Shown here one piece after another: positions 16,575 through 24,256 of a DNA stretch of 64,000 bases. Source of the DNA: JAPWJZ01 sp964575605 (GTDB taxonomy: Bacteria; Pseudomonadota; Alphaproteobacteria; Micavibrionales; UBA2020); the NCBI GenBank assembly GCA_964575605.1, contig CAZNRN010000016.1, forward strand, positions 1 through 64,000. The letters are read 5' to 3'. Under the pieces are notes generated by a model. That model did not search any database and had not been told where the DNA came from. It was given only the letters and a program-made list of their open reading frames with translations. A program made the position numbers and the translations under genes. Each line of letters starts with the position of its first letter. The first letter of the stretch is position 1.

Positions 16575-18161
16575 ATGGCCGATACCAGCAAAAAGGGCAC
16601 CGTTTTCGCCTCTACCGCGCTGACGCTGAGCATGGCTTTCGGGCAGGCATCGGCTGCGCCCGTACCCGCGCCGCAATTCCAGCCTAAAACATCGCCCAGC
16701 ACCGTGATGGTTTTCGAAGACGTGCCGGAAAGCCAGCGCAAGGACGCGCCTGTCTATTCGCCGCCCGTGCTGCCCGCGAAGGTGGCGGAACGTAACGATA
16801 AAATCCGCATCGCGCTGCTCAACCAGGCGCAGAAGGATTTCGCGGCCACGCCGCTGAACAGCGCCTATGGCCGCGAACTGCAGATGATGCAGGACCAGGT
16901 GAACGCGACGCTACGCGGCGGGGCAGCATCGGTGCATTACAAAATGGCCTTTATCGATCCCGTGCGCTACGACGCGGGCTCGGCCTTCAACATGAACCCT
17001 CAGCGCGTGGTGACCGAGATACTGGATTCAGGCAATATCTGGCCGGATAACAATATCCTCTTCGGCGCCGCCAAGGATATGCGCGCCACGGCCTATAACG
17101 GCAAATACGCCAGCGGCAGGCGCGAAAACGCCTCGGCCTTCGTCAACAACTTCAGGGAAGATGCGCAGGTCTGCGTCGTCGTGCCGTCGTCGGATATCGC
17201 GCCCGTCGAGATCAAGGGCATGCCCTATAACGTCGTCGTCGACTACGTCAACCGCCACGAAAGCTTCCACTGCCGCGACACGAAATACAATTTCCGCGGC
17301 GTCGACCCGCAGCTGGTGGCGCAGGTCAAGCCGGAAAACCCCGGCAACCTTGTCGGCCGCCCCGACCTGCAGAATATCTTCCTGACCATGCACAAGCGCG
17401 AGGTTTTCGCCGATGTCTCGGCCATCGCCGAAATGGTGCGCAACGGGCACGAGCCGAAATCGCTGCTCGGCCCCCTGAAAGACTGGCGCACCAAGGAAGG
17501 CGGCACGGATATTTCGCATTACACCACGCCTGCGCTCGAGGCGCTTGAAAAGAAAATCAAGGATATGGGCGTCGCCAAATTCCGCGCGCTCGACGCCGAA
17601 GCCGTGTCGAAACTCTGTTACGAAATCACCGACCAGAACGCGCTGCGCCAGCGGGAACTGGACGCCATGCTGCGCTACCGCGCAGGCACCGACAAGGACA
17701 AGGCGGCGCTGCGCAAGGAAGCCGCGGGCGACCGGGAAACGGCGCGCGCGCTGGGGGTGGAATCGGATATCGCGAAACAGCTGGCCGTCAAGCCCAAGGG
17801 CTGGACCGCGCTGACGCCCGCCGAGCAGAAACTGGACGACCAGGTGCGGGGCTATCCCGCCTCGAAACTGCTGCAGGACCGCGCCTTTGAAATTGGCGGC
17901 AAAATCACCCCCGTCACCATGGCGAAGGCCTATGCCGCCATCCATGACGAGCTGCGGCTCGAGCGCGAGTGGGAGCCGGATAACCCCATCCCCGCCGCCA
18001 AAATGACCAAGCTGCAGCACACCTTGCTGCGCGAGCTGCGCATCCTCGACTACGCTTACCTTAACCAGCAGCGCGGCGTGAAAATCGAGGACGTCGAGCC
18101 CTGCCTTGCCGCCTTCAAGTCGCCAGCCGCAGCCAAAGCCGCACCGAAGAAGACTTCGTGA
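16575..18161 (+). CDS. Putative zinc metallopeptidase, paralog 4 (secreted)
   Basis: 528 residues from ATG 16575; an in-frame TTG 9 bases earlier is less likely. A signal peptide (TVFASTALTLSMAFGQASA) is followed by FIDPVRYDAGSAFNM and CVVVPSSDIAPVEIKGM. Then comes YVNRHESFHCRDTKY with H228-E229-H232, and HKREVFADVSAIAEMVRNG carrying the candidate Glu/Asp pair. The C-terminal domain is LQDRAFEIGGKITPVTMAKAYAA, then LDYAYLNQQRGVKIEDVE. It ends in an Ala/Lys/Pro tail. It lies head-to-tail with paralog 5, each behind its own copy of the 17-base element. The closest visible relatives are the other four paralogs. Confidence 0.7.
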   Translation: MADTSKKGTVFASTALTLSMAFGQASAAPVPAPQFQPKTSPSTVMVFEDVPESQRKDAPVYSPPVLPAKVAERNDKIRIALLNQAQKDFAATPLNSAYGRELQMMQDQVNATLRGGAASVHYKMAFIDPVRYDAGSAFNMNPQRVVTEILDSGNIWPDNNILFGAAKDMRATAYNGKYASGRRENASAFVNNFREDAQVCVVVPSSDIAPVEIKGMPYNVVVDYVNRHESFHCRDTKYNFRGVDPQLVAQVKPENPGNLVGRPDLQNIFLTMHKREVFADVSAIAEMVRNGHEPKSLLGPLKDWRTKEGGTDISHYTTPALEALEKKIKDMGVAKFRALDAEAVSKLCYEITDQNALRQRELDAMLRYRAGTDKDKAALRKEAAGDRETARALGVESDIAKQLAVKPKGWTALTPAEQKLDDQVRGYPASKLLQDRAFEIGGKITPVTMAKAYAAIHDELRLEREWEPDNPIPAAKMTKLQHTLLRELRILDYAYLNQQRGVKIEDVEPCLAAFKSPAAAKAAPKKTS

Positions 18162-18201
18162 ATTAAATCAATTACTTGGATATAAAAATACCGGGCAATA
18201 G

Positions 18202-18218
18202 TTATGTATAGTATAATA
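18202..18218 (+). promoter_or_regulatory. Shared 17-base element, copy 3 (paralog 5)
   Basis: TTATGTATAGTATAATA, identical to the copies at 14078 (minus) and 16528. It ends 27 bases before GTG 18246, a spacing close to that of copy 2. Confidence 0.65.
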
Positions 18219-18245
18219 AATTAGTGATATTTCAGGGGCATCGGG

Positions 18246-19817
18246 GTGGATTCCACGGACAACAGCAACGACCTACCGCAGCAGGGCCGCTTACGCGCGG
18301 CCTTTGCCAAGGTCGCGGTGCCGATTGCGCTGGCAATGAGCCTGTCGACCCCCGGTTCTGCCACCGCGAAACCCACCGAACCTGTCAAAGCCGCCCCCAC
18401 GGTGATCGCGCCTGCAGCCAAGCTGCCGCTGAGCGAAGCCGAAATTACCCGCCGCGAGGCGATACGGGAGACGCTGCTGGATGCCGCCCGCAATAACCTT
18501 GCGTATCTGCAGGCCAATACCCACACCGGCTATTCCGGCCAGCTGGAGGGGCTTGAAAGCACACTGACCTCGCGCCTTGCCGGCAGCCATTCGACCGTCC
18601 ACAACAAGGTGGTTTTCATCGACCCCGCCAAGCTCGACGTCACCCTGTCGCTGGGTTATGCGCCTGATTACGCGCTGCAAACCCTTTTGCGCCATGACAA
18701 CGTCACCCTGCCCGACAACCAGCTGGAAATGGCGGGCGAAAAAGCCGCTTCCTACCACCAGTCCCGTTTCGGCACCAAAACCTATACGCAGGACCCGACG
18801 GCCATCACCAACCTTAAAAACCCAATCGCGCAGGCCTGCGTGGTGGTGCCCTCCTCCGAACATGCCCTAGAGGTCGATATCAAGGGCCTCAGCCGCGCGG
18901 AAACAGTGGAATTCACCAACCGGCACGAAAGCTGGCACTGCCTGGACGGGAAATATACCCTCCGCCACCTCGATCCGGCGAAGCTGGAGGCCGTAAAATC
19001 CGGCTCACTCGTCTCCCAGCTAGGCGACCCGACGGCGCTCGAGGCCTATGCGACCCTTTACAAGAAGGAATCCCTTGCCGACGTGGGCGCCCTCGGCGAC
19101 ATGATACGCGCGGGCAAAAGCCCCGATATCATCGACAAGGTCATCGCCTGGCGCAACAGCGACCCGAAGGACCTCCAGCACCTGTCCTCCCCCGTGCTGC
19201 AGGGGTTCAAGGCGCAGATAGAACAAATGGGGCTCGAGAACTTCCGCCGCCTGCCCGACGCCGAGGCGCAGAAAATGTATTTCGACACCGTCGACCTCTG
19301 CGGCATGACCGCCAAGAGCCTCGACACCAGCATCCGCTACGCCACCGCCCCCCGGGCGCAGCGGGAAAAATACCACCGTGACGCCGAAACCGACCTCGAC
19401 GCCGCCCGCGCAATTGCGCTGCTGAGCCACATCAAGGCGCCACCTAAAGACGTCCAGAAGCCCCTCTCCGCCGCCGAGAAAAAGGTCGCGCAGCAGCTGA
19501 AATCCTTCCACCCCGGCACCCTGCTGGACAACAAAGCCTTTGAATTGGGCGGCAAAATCACCCCCGCCACCCTTGCCGACGCCTACGACGACCTGCAGGA
19601 GGGGTTGCGGGCGAAAATGCAGGCGGAGCCGAATAACAAATTGTGGCAGGCGCAGGCGACGGCGCTGCAGCAGGAGTTCCTGACCCACGCCCGCACGGCG
19701 GATTTTGTGGCGCTGAACGCGGCGCGCGGCGTCGATATCGTGCGCGTAGACGCGGCGCTGAAGGACTTCCGCCCCGCTATCCAGACGGCGGCCAAGGCGG
19801 CGCCGAAAAAGATATAG
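18246..19817 (+). CDS. Putative zinc metallopeptidase, paralog 5 (secreted)
   Basis: A 523-residue protein with a GTG start behind a G-rich ribosome site. The signal peptide is preceded by a longer polar n-region (VPIALAMSLSTPGSATA near residues 24-42). Landmarks: FIDPAKLDVTLSLGY, ACVVVPSSEHALEVDIKGL, and FTNRHESWHCLDGKY with H227-E228-H231. KKESLADVGALGDMIRAG carries E275 and D279, spaced as in gluzincin ExxxD motifs (compare GENIAD in the neprilysin family). The C-terminal domain reads LDNKAFELGGKITPATLADAYDDL and VALNAARGVDIV. It ends in AAKAAPKKI. This is the cleanest example of the family here. Confidence 0.7.
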   Translation: MDSTDNSNDLPQQGRLRAAFAKVAVPIALAMSLSTPGSATAKPTEPVKAAPTVIAPAAKLPLSEAEITRREAIRETLLDAARNNLAYLQANTHTGYSGQLEGLESTLTSRLAGSHSTVHNKVVFIDPAKLDVTLSLGYAPDYALQTLLRHDNVTLPDNQLEMAGEKAASYHQSRFGTKTYTQDPTAITNLKNPIAQACVVVPSSEHALEVDIKGLSRAETVEFTNRHESWHCLDGKYTLRHLDPAKLEAVKSGSLVSQLGDPTALEAYATLYKKESLADVGALGDMIRAGKSPDIIDKVIAWRNSDPKDLQHLSSPVLQGFKAQIEQMGLENFRRLPDAEAQKMYFDTVDLCGMTAKSLDTSIRYATAPRAQREKYHRDAETDLDAARAIALLSHIKAPPKDVQKPLSAAEKKVAQQLKSFHPGTLLDNKAFELGGKITPATLADAYDDLQEGLRAKMQAEPNNKLWQAQATALQQEFLTHARTADFVALNAARGVDIVRVDAALKDFRPAIQTAAKAAPKKI

Positions 19818-19890
19818 CGGCCGCCGCCAAATCATGAACATTTTGTAACAAGATGTTATCGGCTCAAGCCCCTCAAATCCTGAAATTTTC

Positions 19891-19918
19891 TTTACAAAAA
19901 AGCAGAGCGCCCTATAAC
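19891..19918 (+). promoter_or_regulatory. Candidate promoter of the polyamine cluster
   Basis: TTTACA (19891-19896), a 16-base spacer, then TATAAC (19913-19918). The start near 19925 leaves a leader of about 70 bases before the decarboxylase gene. Confidence 0.45.
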
Positions 19919-19993
19919 CTTAAAGTATGAGGGCACGGCAGCGAACGATTCGCGTGCGGTTATCTCGAACAGCCCCCGGAGGGTTTGCATGAC

Positions 19994-21193
19994 ATGGAAG
20001 AATTCGAAGGCCCCGACGACGTAGTCCGACGTCTCCGTCCTCAAATCCCCGTCACCTGTTTCCGCCCCGCGTCCGTCGATACGGCCGCCAAATGGTTCCT
20101 GAAAAATTTCCCCGGCAAGGTGCTTTACGCCGTTAAAGCCAACCCGGCGCGTTACGTGCTCTCGGGCCTCTATGCCGCCGGCCTGCGCAACTTCGACGCG
20201 GCCTCCATCCCCGAAATCCAGCTGGTGCACGAAATGGCGCCCGGCTCGCACATCGCCTTCATGCACCCGGTGAAAAGCCGCCATGCGATCGAGCAGTCGT
20301 ATTTCGATTACAGCGTGCGCGACTATTCCTTCGACAGCGTCGCGGAACTGGAAAAAATCATCGCCTCGACCGGCAAATCGAAAGACCTTGGCCTCTACCT
20401 GCGCCTCGCCGTGCCCAACAGCTCGTCCGAAGTGCCGCTGGCCGACAAATTCGGCTGCCAGCCCGACAAAGCGGCGGAAGTGCTGAAGCTCGCCCGCAAG
20501 AGCGCTGCCAAGATCGGCGTCTGCTTCCACGTCGGTTCGCAGACCATGGACCCGCAGGCCTATGCGACCGCGCTTGACCTGGTGGGCGGCATCCTGCGTT
20601 CCATCCCCCGCACGAAAGTCGACGTGATCGACGTCGGCGGCGGTTTCCCGTCGATTTACCCCGACATGGCGCCCCCCGCCATGGGCGATTACATCAAGGC
20701 CATCGAAAACGGCTTCGACCGCCTGCCGCACCCCGACCGCTATGAATACTGGTGCGAACCCGGCCGCGCGCTCTGCGCCGAAAGCGCCAGCGTGGTCGTC
20801 AAGGTCGAGCTCCGCAAGGACGATGTCCTTTACATTAACGATGGAACCTATGGCAGCCTGTTCGACGCAGGCCACCTGGGTTTCCGTTACCCGGTTCGTC
20901 TCATCCGTCCGACGCCGGGAGGCACCAGTGCCCAGCAGAAGGGTTTCCGTTTCTACGGCCCCACCTGCGACAGCATTGATTATATGCCAGGCCCCTTCTT
21001 CCTGCCCGAAGACGTGCGGGAAGGGGATTACATCGAGATCGGCCAGCTCGGCGCGTATGGCAACACCATGCGCACGGACTTCAACGGCTTTTCGGCCCAT
21101 GAAACCGTCGCTGTCAAGGCGCCGCCGCTGGTTACGCTCTATGATGAGGCCGCAGAAACGACGGATTCAAAAGACGAGCTCTGCGCCGCTTAA
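19994..21193 (+). CDS. Group IV (fold III) PLP decarboxylase, ornithine decarboxylase-like
   Basis: 399 residues from ATG 19994, with GGAGGG about 10 bases upstream; an in-frame TTG at 19985 is too close to that site. An alanine-racemase-type barrel carries the PLP Lys48 in LYAVKANP. Further motifs are HVGSQT, IDVGGGFPSIYP (phosphate loop), CEPGRALCAES and GPTCDSID, where Cys325 is the catalytic Cys of eukaryotic-type ornithine decarboxylases. Length and motifs fit the alphaproteobacterial ornithine or ornithine/lysine enzymes that make putrescine or cadaverine. Substrate specificity cannot be read from sequence alone. An agmatinase homolog downstream leaves an arginine route open. Confidence 0.85.
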   Translation: MEEFEGPDDVVRRLRPQIPVTCFRPASVDTAAKWFLKNFPGKVLYAVKANPARYVLSGLYAAGLRNFDAASIPEIQLVHEMAPGSHIAFMHPVKSRHAIEQSYFDYSVRDYSFDSVAELEKIIASTGKSKDLGLYLRLAVPNSSSEVPLADKFGCQPDKAAEVLKLARKSAAKIGVCFHVGSQTMDPQAYATALDLVGGILRSIPRTKVDVIDVGGGFPSIYPDMAPPAMGDYIKAIENGFDRLPHPDRYEYWCEPGRALCAESASVVVKVELRKDDVLYINDGTYGSLFDAGHLGFRYPVRLIRPTPGGTSAQQKGFRFYGPTCDSIDYMPGPFFLPEDVREGDYIEIGQLGAYGNTMRTDFNGFSAHETVAVKAPPLVTLYDEAAETTDSKDELCAA

Positions 21194-21318
21194 CGGAGTT
21201 AAAGCGCAAGGCTCAGCACTACCGCCTTCGAAACCGCCCGCACCCGCGGGGGACGTTCACCGTCTCTTCATAAAAGAAGATCAGGACAGGGCCTTTAAAC
21301 CTTAAAGGAAGAACTGCC

Positions 21319-22383
21319 ATGAAAAACCTGAAATCGGTCAAGACGAAACCTCACCCCAAAAGCAACCGCAAGGCGGACCTGCTGAGCACGCCCATCGAGC
21401 ATATCGACATCAAGAAATTCGACGCCCGCCCGATCATCGACGGCATGGGCAAGATGTCCTTCACCTCGCGCGACCTCAGCCGCGCGGCCGGCATCTTCAA
21501 CACCATGCTGCAAGATAAAGGTGCAACCTCCATCCTGACGCTCGCGGGTTCGACCTCGGCCGGCGGCTGCATGGACCTGTACACCGAGATGGTGAAAAGC
21601 AACATGGTCGACGTCGTCGTCGCCACGGGCGCTTCCATCGTCGACATGGACTTCTTCGAGGCGCTGGGCTTCAAGCATTACCGCGCCGATTCAACGGTTG
21701 ACGACCGCGACCTGCGCGACCTCTACATCGACCGCATTTACGACACCTACATCGACGAGGAAGACCTGCAAGCGGTCGACCACACGATTTTCGAAATCGC
21801 GCAGTCGCTGGAGCGCCGCCCCTACTCCTCCCGCGAATTCATCTGGGAGATGGGCAAGTACCTGACCAAGAAAGCGAAGAAGAAAAACTCGCTGATCGCC
21901 GCCTGCTATGAACACGGCGTGCCGATCTTCTGCCCCGCCTTCGTCGACAGCTCGGCCGGTTTCGGCCTGGTGCTGCACCAGAAGAAAAACCCGAAAAACT
22001 ACATGTGCATCGACGCAGTCGCGGATTTCCGCGAACTGACCGACGTTAAAATCGCGGCCGGCACCACCGGCCTGCTGATGATCGGCGGCGGCGTGCCCAA
22101 GAACTTCACGCAGGACACCGTCGTCTGCGCCGAGATCCTTGGCCATAAAGACGTCGACATGCACAAATACGCGGTCCAGATCACCATCGCGGACGTACGC
22201 GACGGCGCCTGCTCGTCCTCGACCCTCAAAGAAGCCTGCAGCTGGGGCAAAGTGGACGTGGCGCTCGAGCAGATGGTCTTCGCGGAAGCGGGCTCGGTCA
22301 TGCCGCTGCTGGCCTCCGACGCCTACCACCGCGGCCACTGGAAAAAGCGTTCGCGCCGCAACTGGAACAAGCTGTTCAAATAA
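21319..22383 (+). CDS. Deoxyhypusine synthase family protein (bacterial DHS-like)
   Basis: A 354-residue member of the deoxyhypusine synthase fold. Visible are AGSTSAGGCMDLY and DVVVATGASIVDMDFFEALG (NAD-binding region), HGVPIFCPAFVDSSAGFGL, and EACSWGKVDV. Lys311 in SWGK matches the lysine that forms the enzyme-imine intermediate in human DHS. True DHS modifies eIF5A, absent from bacteria; homologs in bacteria and plants transfer an aminobutyl group to other amines, for example making homospermidine. Its position after the decarboxylase and near an agmatinase homolog argues for a polyamine-biosynthetic role here (inference). The ribosome site AAAGGAAG lies 8 bases before the ATG. Confidence 0.85.
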   Translation: MKNLKSVKTKPHPKSNRKADLLSTPIEHIDIKKFDARPIIDGMGKMSFTSRDLSRAAGIFNTMLQDKGATSILTLAGSTSAGGCMDLYTEMVKSNMVDVVVATGASIVDMDFFEALGFKHYRADSTVDDRDLRDLYIDRIYDTYIDEEDLQAVDHTIFEIAQSLERRPYSSREFIWEMGKYLTKKAKKKNSLIAACYEHGVPIFCPAFVDSSAGFGLVLHQKKNPKNYMCIDAVADFRELTDVKIAAGTTGLLMIGGGVPKNFTQDTVVCAEILGHKDVDMHKYAVQITIADVRDGACSSSTLKEACSWGKVDVALEQMVFAEAGSVMPLLASDAYHRGHWKKRSRRNWNKLFK

Positions 22384-22393
22384 GGTACAAGTT

Positions 22394-22428
22394 AAGCCGC
22401 TGCCCTTCTGGACGGGGGCAGCGGTTTT
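22394..22428 (+). terminator. Rho-independent terminator after the DHS-like gene
   Basis: CCGCTGCCC (22397-22405) pairs with GGGCAGCGG (22416-22424), extended by AA/TT, and is followed by four T. The short T run may allow partial read-through into the next gene 18 bases on. Confidence 0.75.
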
Positions 22429-22445
22429 CCCTTACCGGTACAGTT

Positions 22446-23315
22446 ATGCGTTTTATCGCTTTCATCCTTGCACTTATGCTTTCCGCGCCGGTGATGGCGG
22501 CGGAAGCCCCGACCATGACCGGCGACCCCGGCACGGCGGAGATGCATACCGACGTTATTATCAGCGCGCCCGCCGCGCCCGCCCCACCGCCGGCGGCCGA
22601 ACCCGAACCGCCCCTGCAGCCGCAGGAAGTGACGGTGCCGGCCGATATCCTGAAGCCGACCGAGGTTATCCCAGAAGGCCTGCGCTATATCATCGCGCTG
22701 CCCGCCGATAACGAACGCGCCTACCGCACCCTTGTCGCGGCGCTGGCGCAGGCGCCGCATGATTTCCGCAGCCTGATGCCGAAAGACGGCGAGACCACCA
22801 CCTATACCGGCATTTTCATGGCGCTCTATGGGCTGGATGGCCAGCAGGAGAAAACCAAACTCCTGAACACCGTCACCTATAAAATCCCCTTCAGCGACAT
22901 TATCACCAAGGAAATCAGCGGTTACGGCGCCAAGACGCCGCAGCAGCTGGAGATGCTGGCCGCGGCCTATATGGAGAACGTCAAGATCCAGCCGGGCTAT
23001 AAAATCCGCAAGCTGACGCCGGACGAGATGAAAATCTTCTGGTACAGCTCGGCGCGCGATATCTACGAGCCCGTCTTCGTGGTGGAAGACGGCGCACACA
23101 AGTATATATTCGATATGAACAACACGGGCGAAACGCTGGAGTTCCTCGAGGACCTCGGCCGCCCCTGCTTCAACGAGATGGGACAGGGCGAGATTTACAC
23201 CCCCTGCAAATGCGTGAAAACGCTGGCCGAAGGGCTGAAACACACGGTCGTCTTCGAGGGCTGCCCCGCGAAAGACAAAACCGGACAGGACACAACGGAA
23301 CAAGGTAAGGAGTAA
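22446..23315 (+). CDS. Secreted protein of unknown function in the polyamine cluster
   Basis: A 289-residue protein with a signal peptide (MRFIAFILALMLSAPVMAAE). A Pro/Ala linker (residues 38-65) leads into a mixed alpha/beta domain of about 220 residues. Two Cys near the C-terminus (CKC in IYTPCKCVKT, and GCPAKD) could form a disulfide with a third in GRPCFNEMG. No family recognised. It ends 5 bases before the agmatinase homolog, so the two are surely co-transcribed, though a periplasmic protein is unexpected in this pathway. Confidence 0.65.
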   Translation: MRFIAFILALMLSAPVMAAEAPTMTGDPGTAEMHTDVIISAPAAPAPPPAAEPEPPLQPQEVTVPADILKPTEVIPEGLRYIIALPADNERAYRTLVAALAQAPHDFRSLMPKDGETTTYTGIFMALYGLDGQQEKTKLLNTVTYKIPFSDIITKEISGYGAKTPQQLEMLAAAYMENVKIQPGYKIRKLTPDEMKIFWYSSARDIYEPVFVVEDGAHKYIFDMNNTGETLEFLEDLGRPCFNEMGQGEIYTPCKCVKTLAEGLKHTVVFEGCPAKDKTGQDTTEQGKE

Positions 23316-23320
23316 CCACT

Positions 23321-24241
23321 ATGCAATTCATGACATCCGACAAGGGCTTCCTCGGCCTCGAGAAAAAAGACGCCGCCAGCCAGAAGGACGCGAAAGTCGT
23401 CATCATTCCCTTCGGCCTTGAAAAATCCGTTTCCTACGGCGGCGGCACGGCGGCCGGCCCGCAGGCCATGATCGACGCCTCGCACCAGGTCGAGCTTTTC
23501 GACGACGAATTCTGGACGGAGCCTTTCCGCAAGTACGGCGTGCTGACCGCAAAGCCCGTGAAAATTTCCAAATCGGTGCCCGACGCCCTCAAGCAGCTGG
23601 ATGCCGAGGTCGAAGCCGTGCTGAAAATGGGCAAGTTCCCCTTCACCTTCGGCGGCGAGCATTCGATCACCGCGGGTTCCATCCGCCCCTTTGTGCGCCG
23701 CTATAAAGACCTGCATGTGCTGCATTTCGACGCCCATGCCGACCTGCGCGACGGTTATGCGGGCGAACATTACTCCCACGCCGCCGCGCTGCGCCGCGTG
23801 CTCGACCATAAGGAAGTGACCAAGCTCTGCTCGTTTGGCATCCGCAACATCTCGCAAAGCGAGATCCCCTTCCTCGAGAAAAGCAAGGGCCGCGTCAAAA
23901 TCTACTGGGCGCGCGAAAAGGCGAAATGGGACATCAAGGAAATCGTCAACCATTACCGCGGCAAGAACGTCTATGTCACCTTCGACATCGACGGCCTCGA
24001 CGCATCGCTGATGCCCGCCACGGGCACGCCGGAGCCGGGCGGCCTTTTCTGGGATGAATGCATGACCATCATCCGCGAAGTCGCGAAAGTGTCGACCTTC
24101 GTCGGCGCGGACGTGAACGAGCTGGCGCCCAAGCCCAACCTGCACGCCTGCAACTTCCTTGCCGCCAAGCTGGCTTATAAAATCATGAGCTATGCTTTCC
24201 TCGTCAGCAAGGCGGGCAAGGCTGCGAAGAAAGCGGCTTAA
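23321..24241 (+). CDS. speB: Agmatinase / ureohydrolase family enzyme
   Basis: A 306-residue binuclear manganese ureohydrolase. The metal ligands lie in FTFGGEHSITAG (His), LHFDAHADLRDGY (Asp, His, Asp) and YVTFDIDGLDASLMPATGTPEPGG (Asp, Asp, plus the substrate loop). These are the standard motifs of arginase, agmatinase and relatives. Agmatinase converts agmatine to putrescine and urea; guanidinobutyrase or other guanidino substrates are possible. It sits with the decarboxylase and the DHS-like gene, pointing to polyamine synthesis. No separate arginine decarboxylase is visible in the window. Confidence 0.85.
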   Translation: MQFMTSDKGFLGLEKKDAASQKDAKVVIIPFGLEKSVSYGGGTAAGPQAMIDASHQVELFDDEFWTEPFRKYGVLTAKPVKISKSVPDALKQLDAEVEAVLKMGKFPFTFGGEHSITAGSIRPFVRRYKDLHVLHFDAHADLRDGYAGEHYSHAAALRRVLDHKEVTKLCSFGIRNISQSEIPFLEKSKGRVKIYWAREKAKWDIKEIVNHYRGKNVYVTFDIDGLDASLMPATGTPEPGGLFWDECMTIIREVAKVSTFVGADVNELAPKPNLHACNFLAAKLAYKIMSYAFLVSKAGKAAKKAA

Positions 24242-24256
24242 AGGCCTGTTACACCC

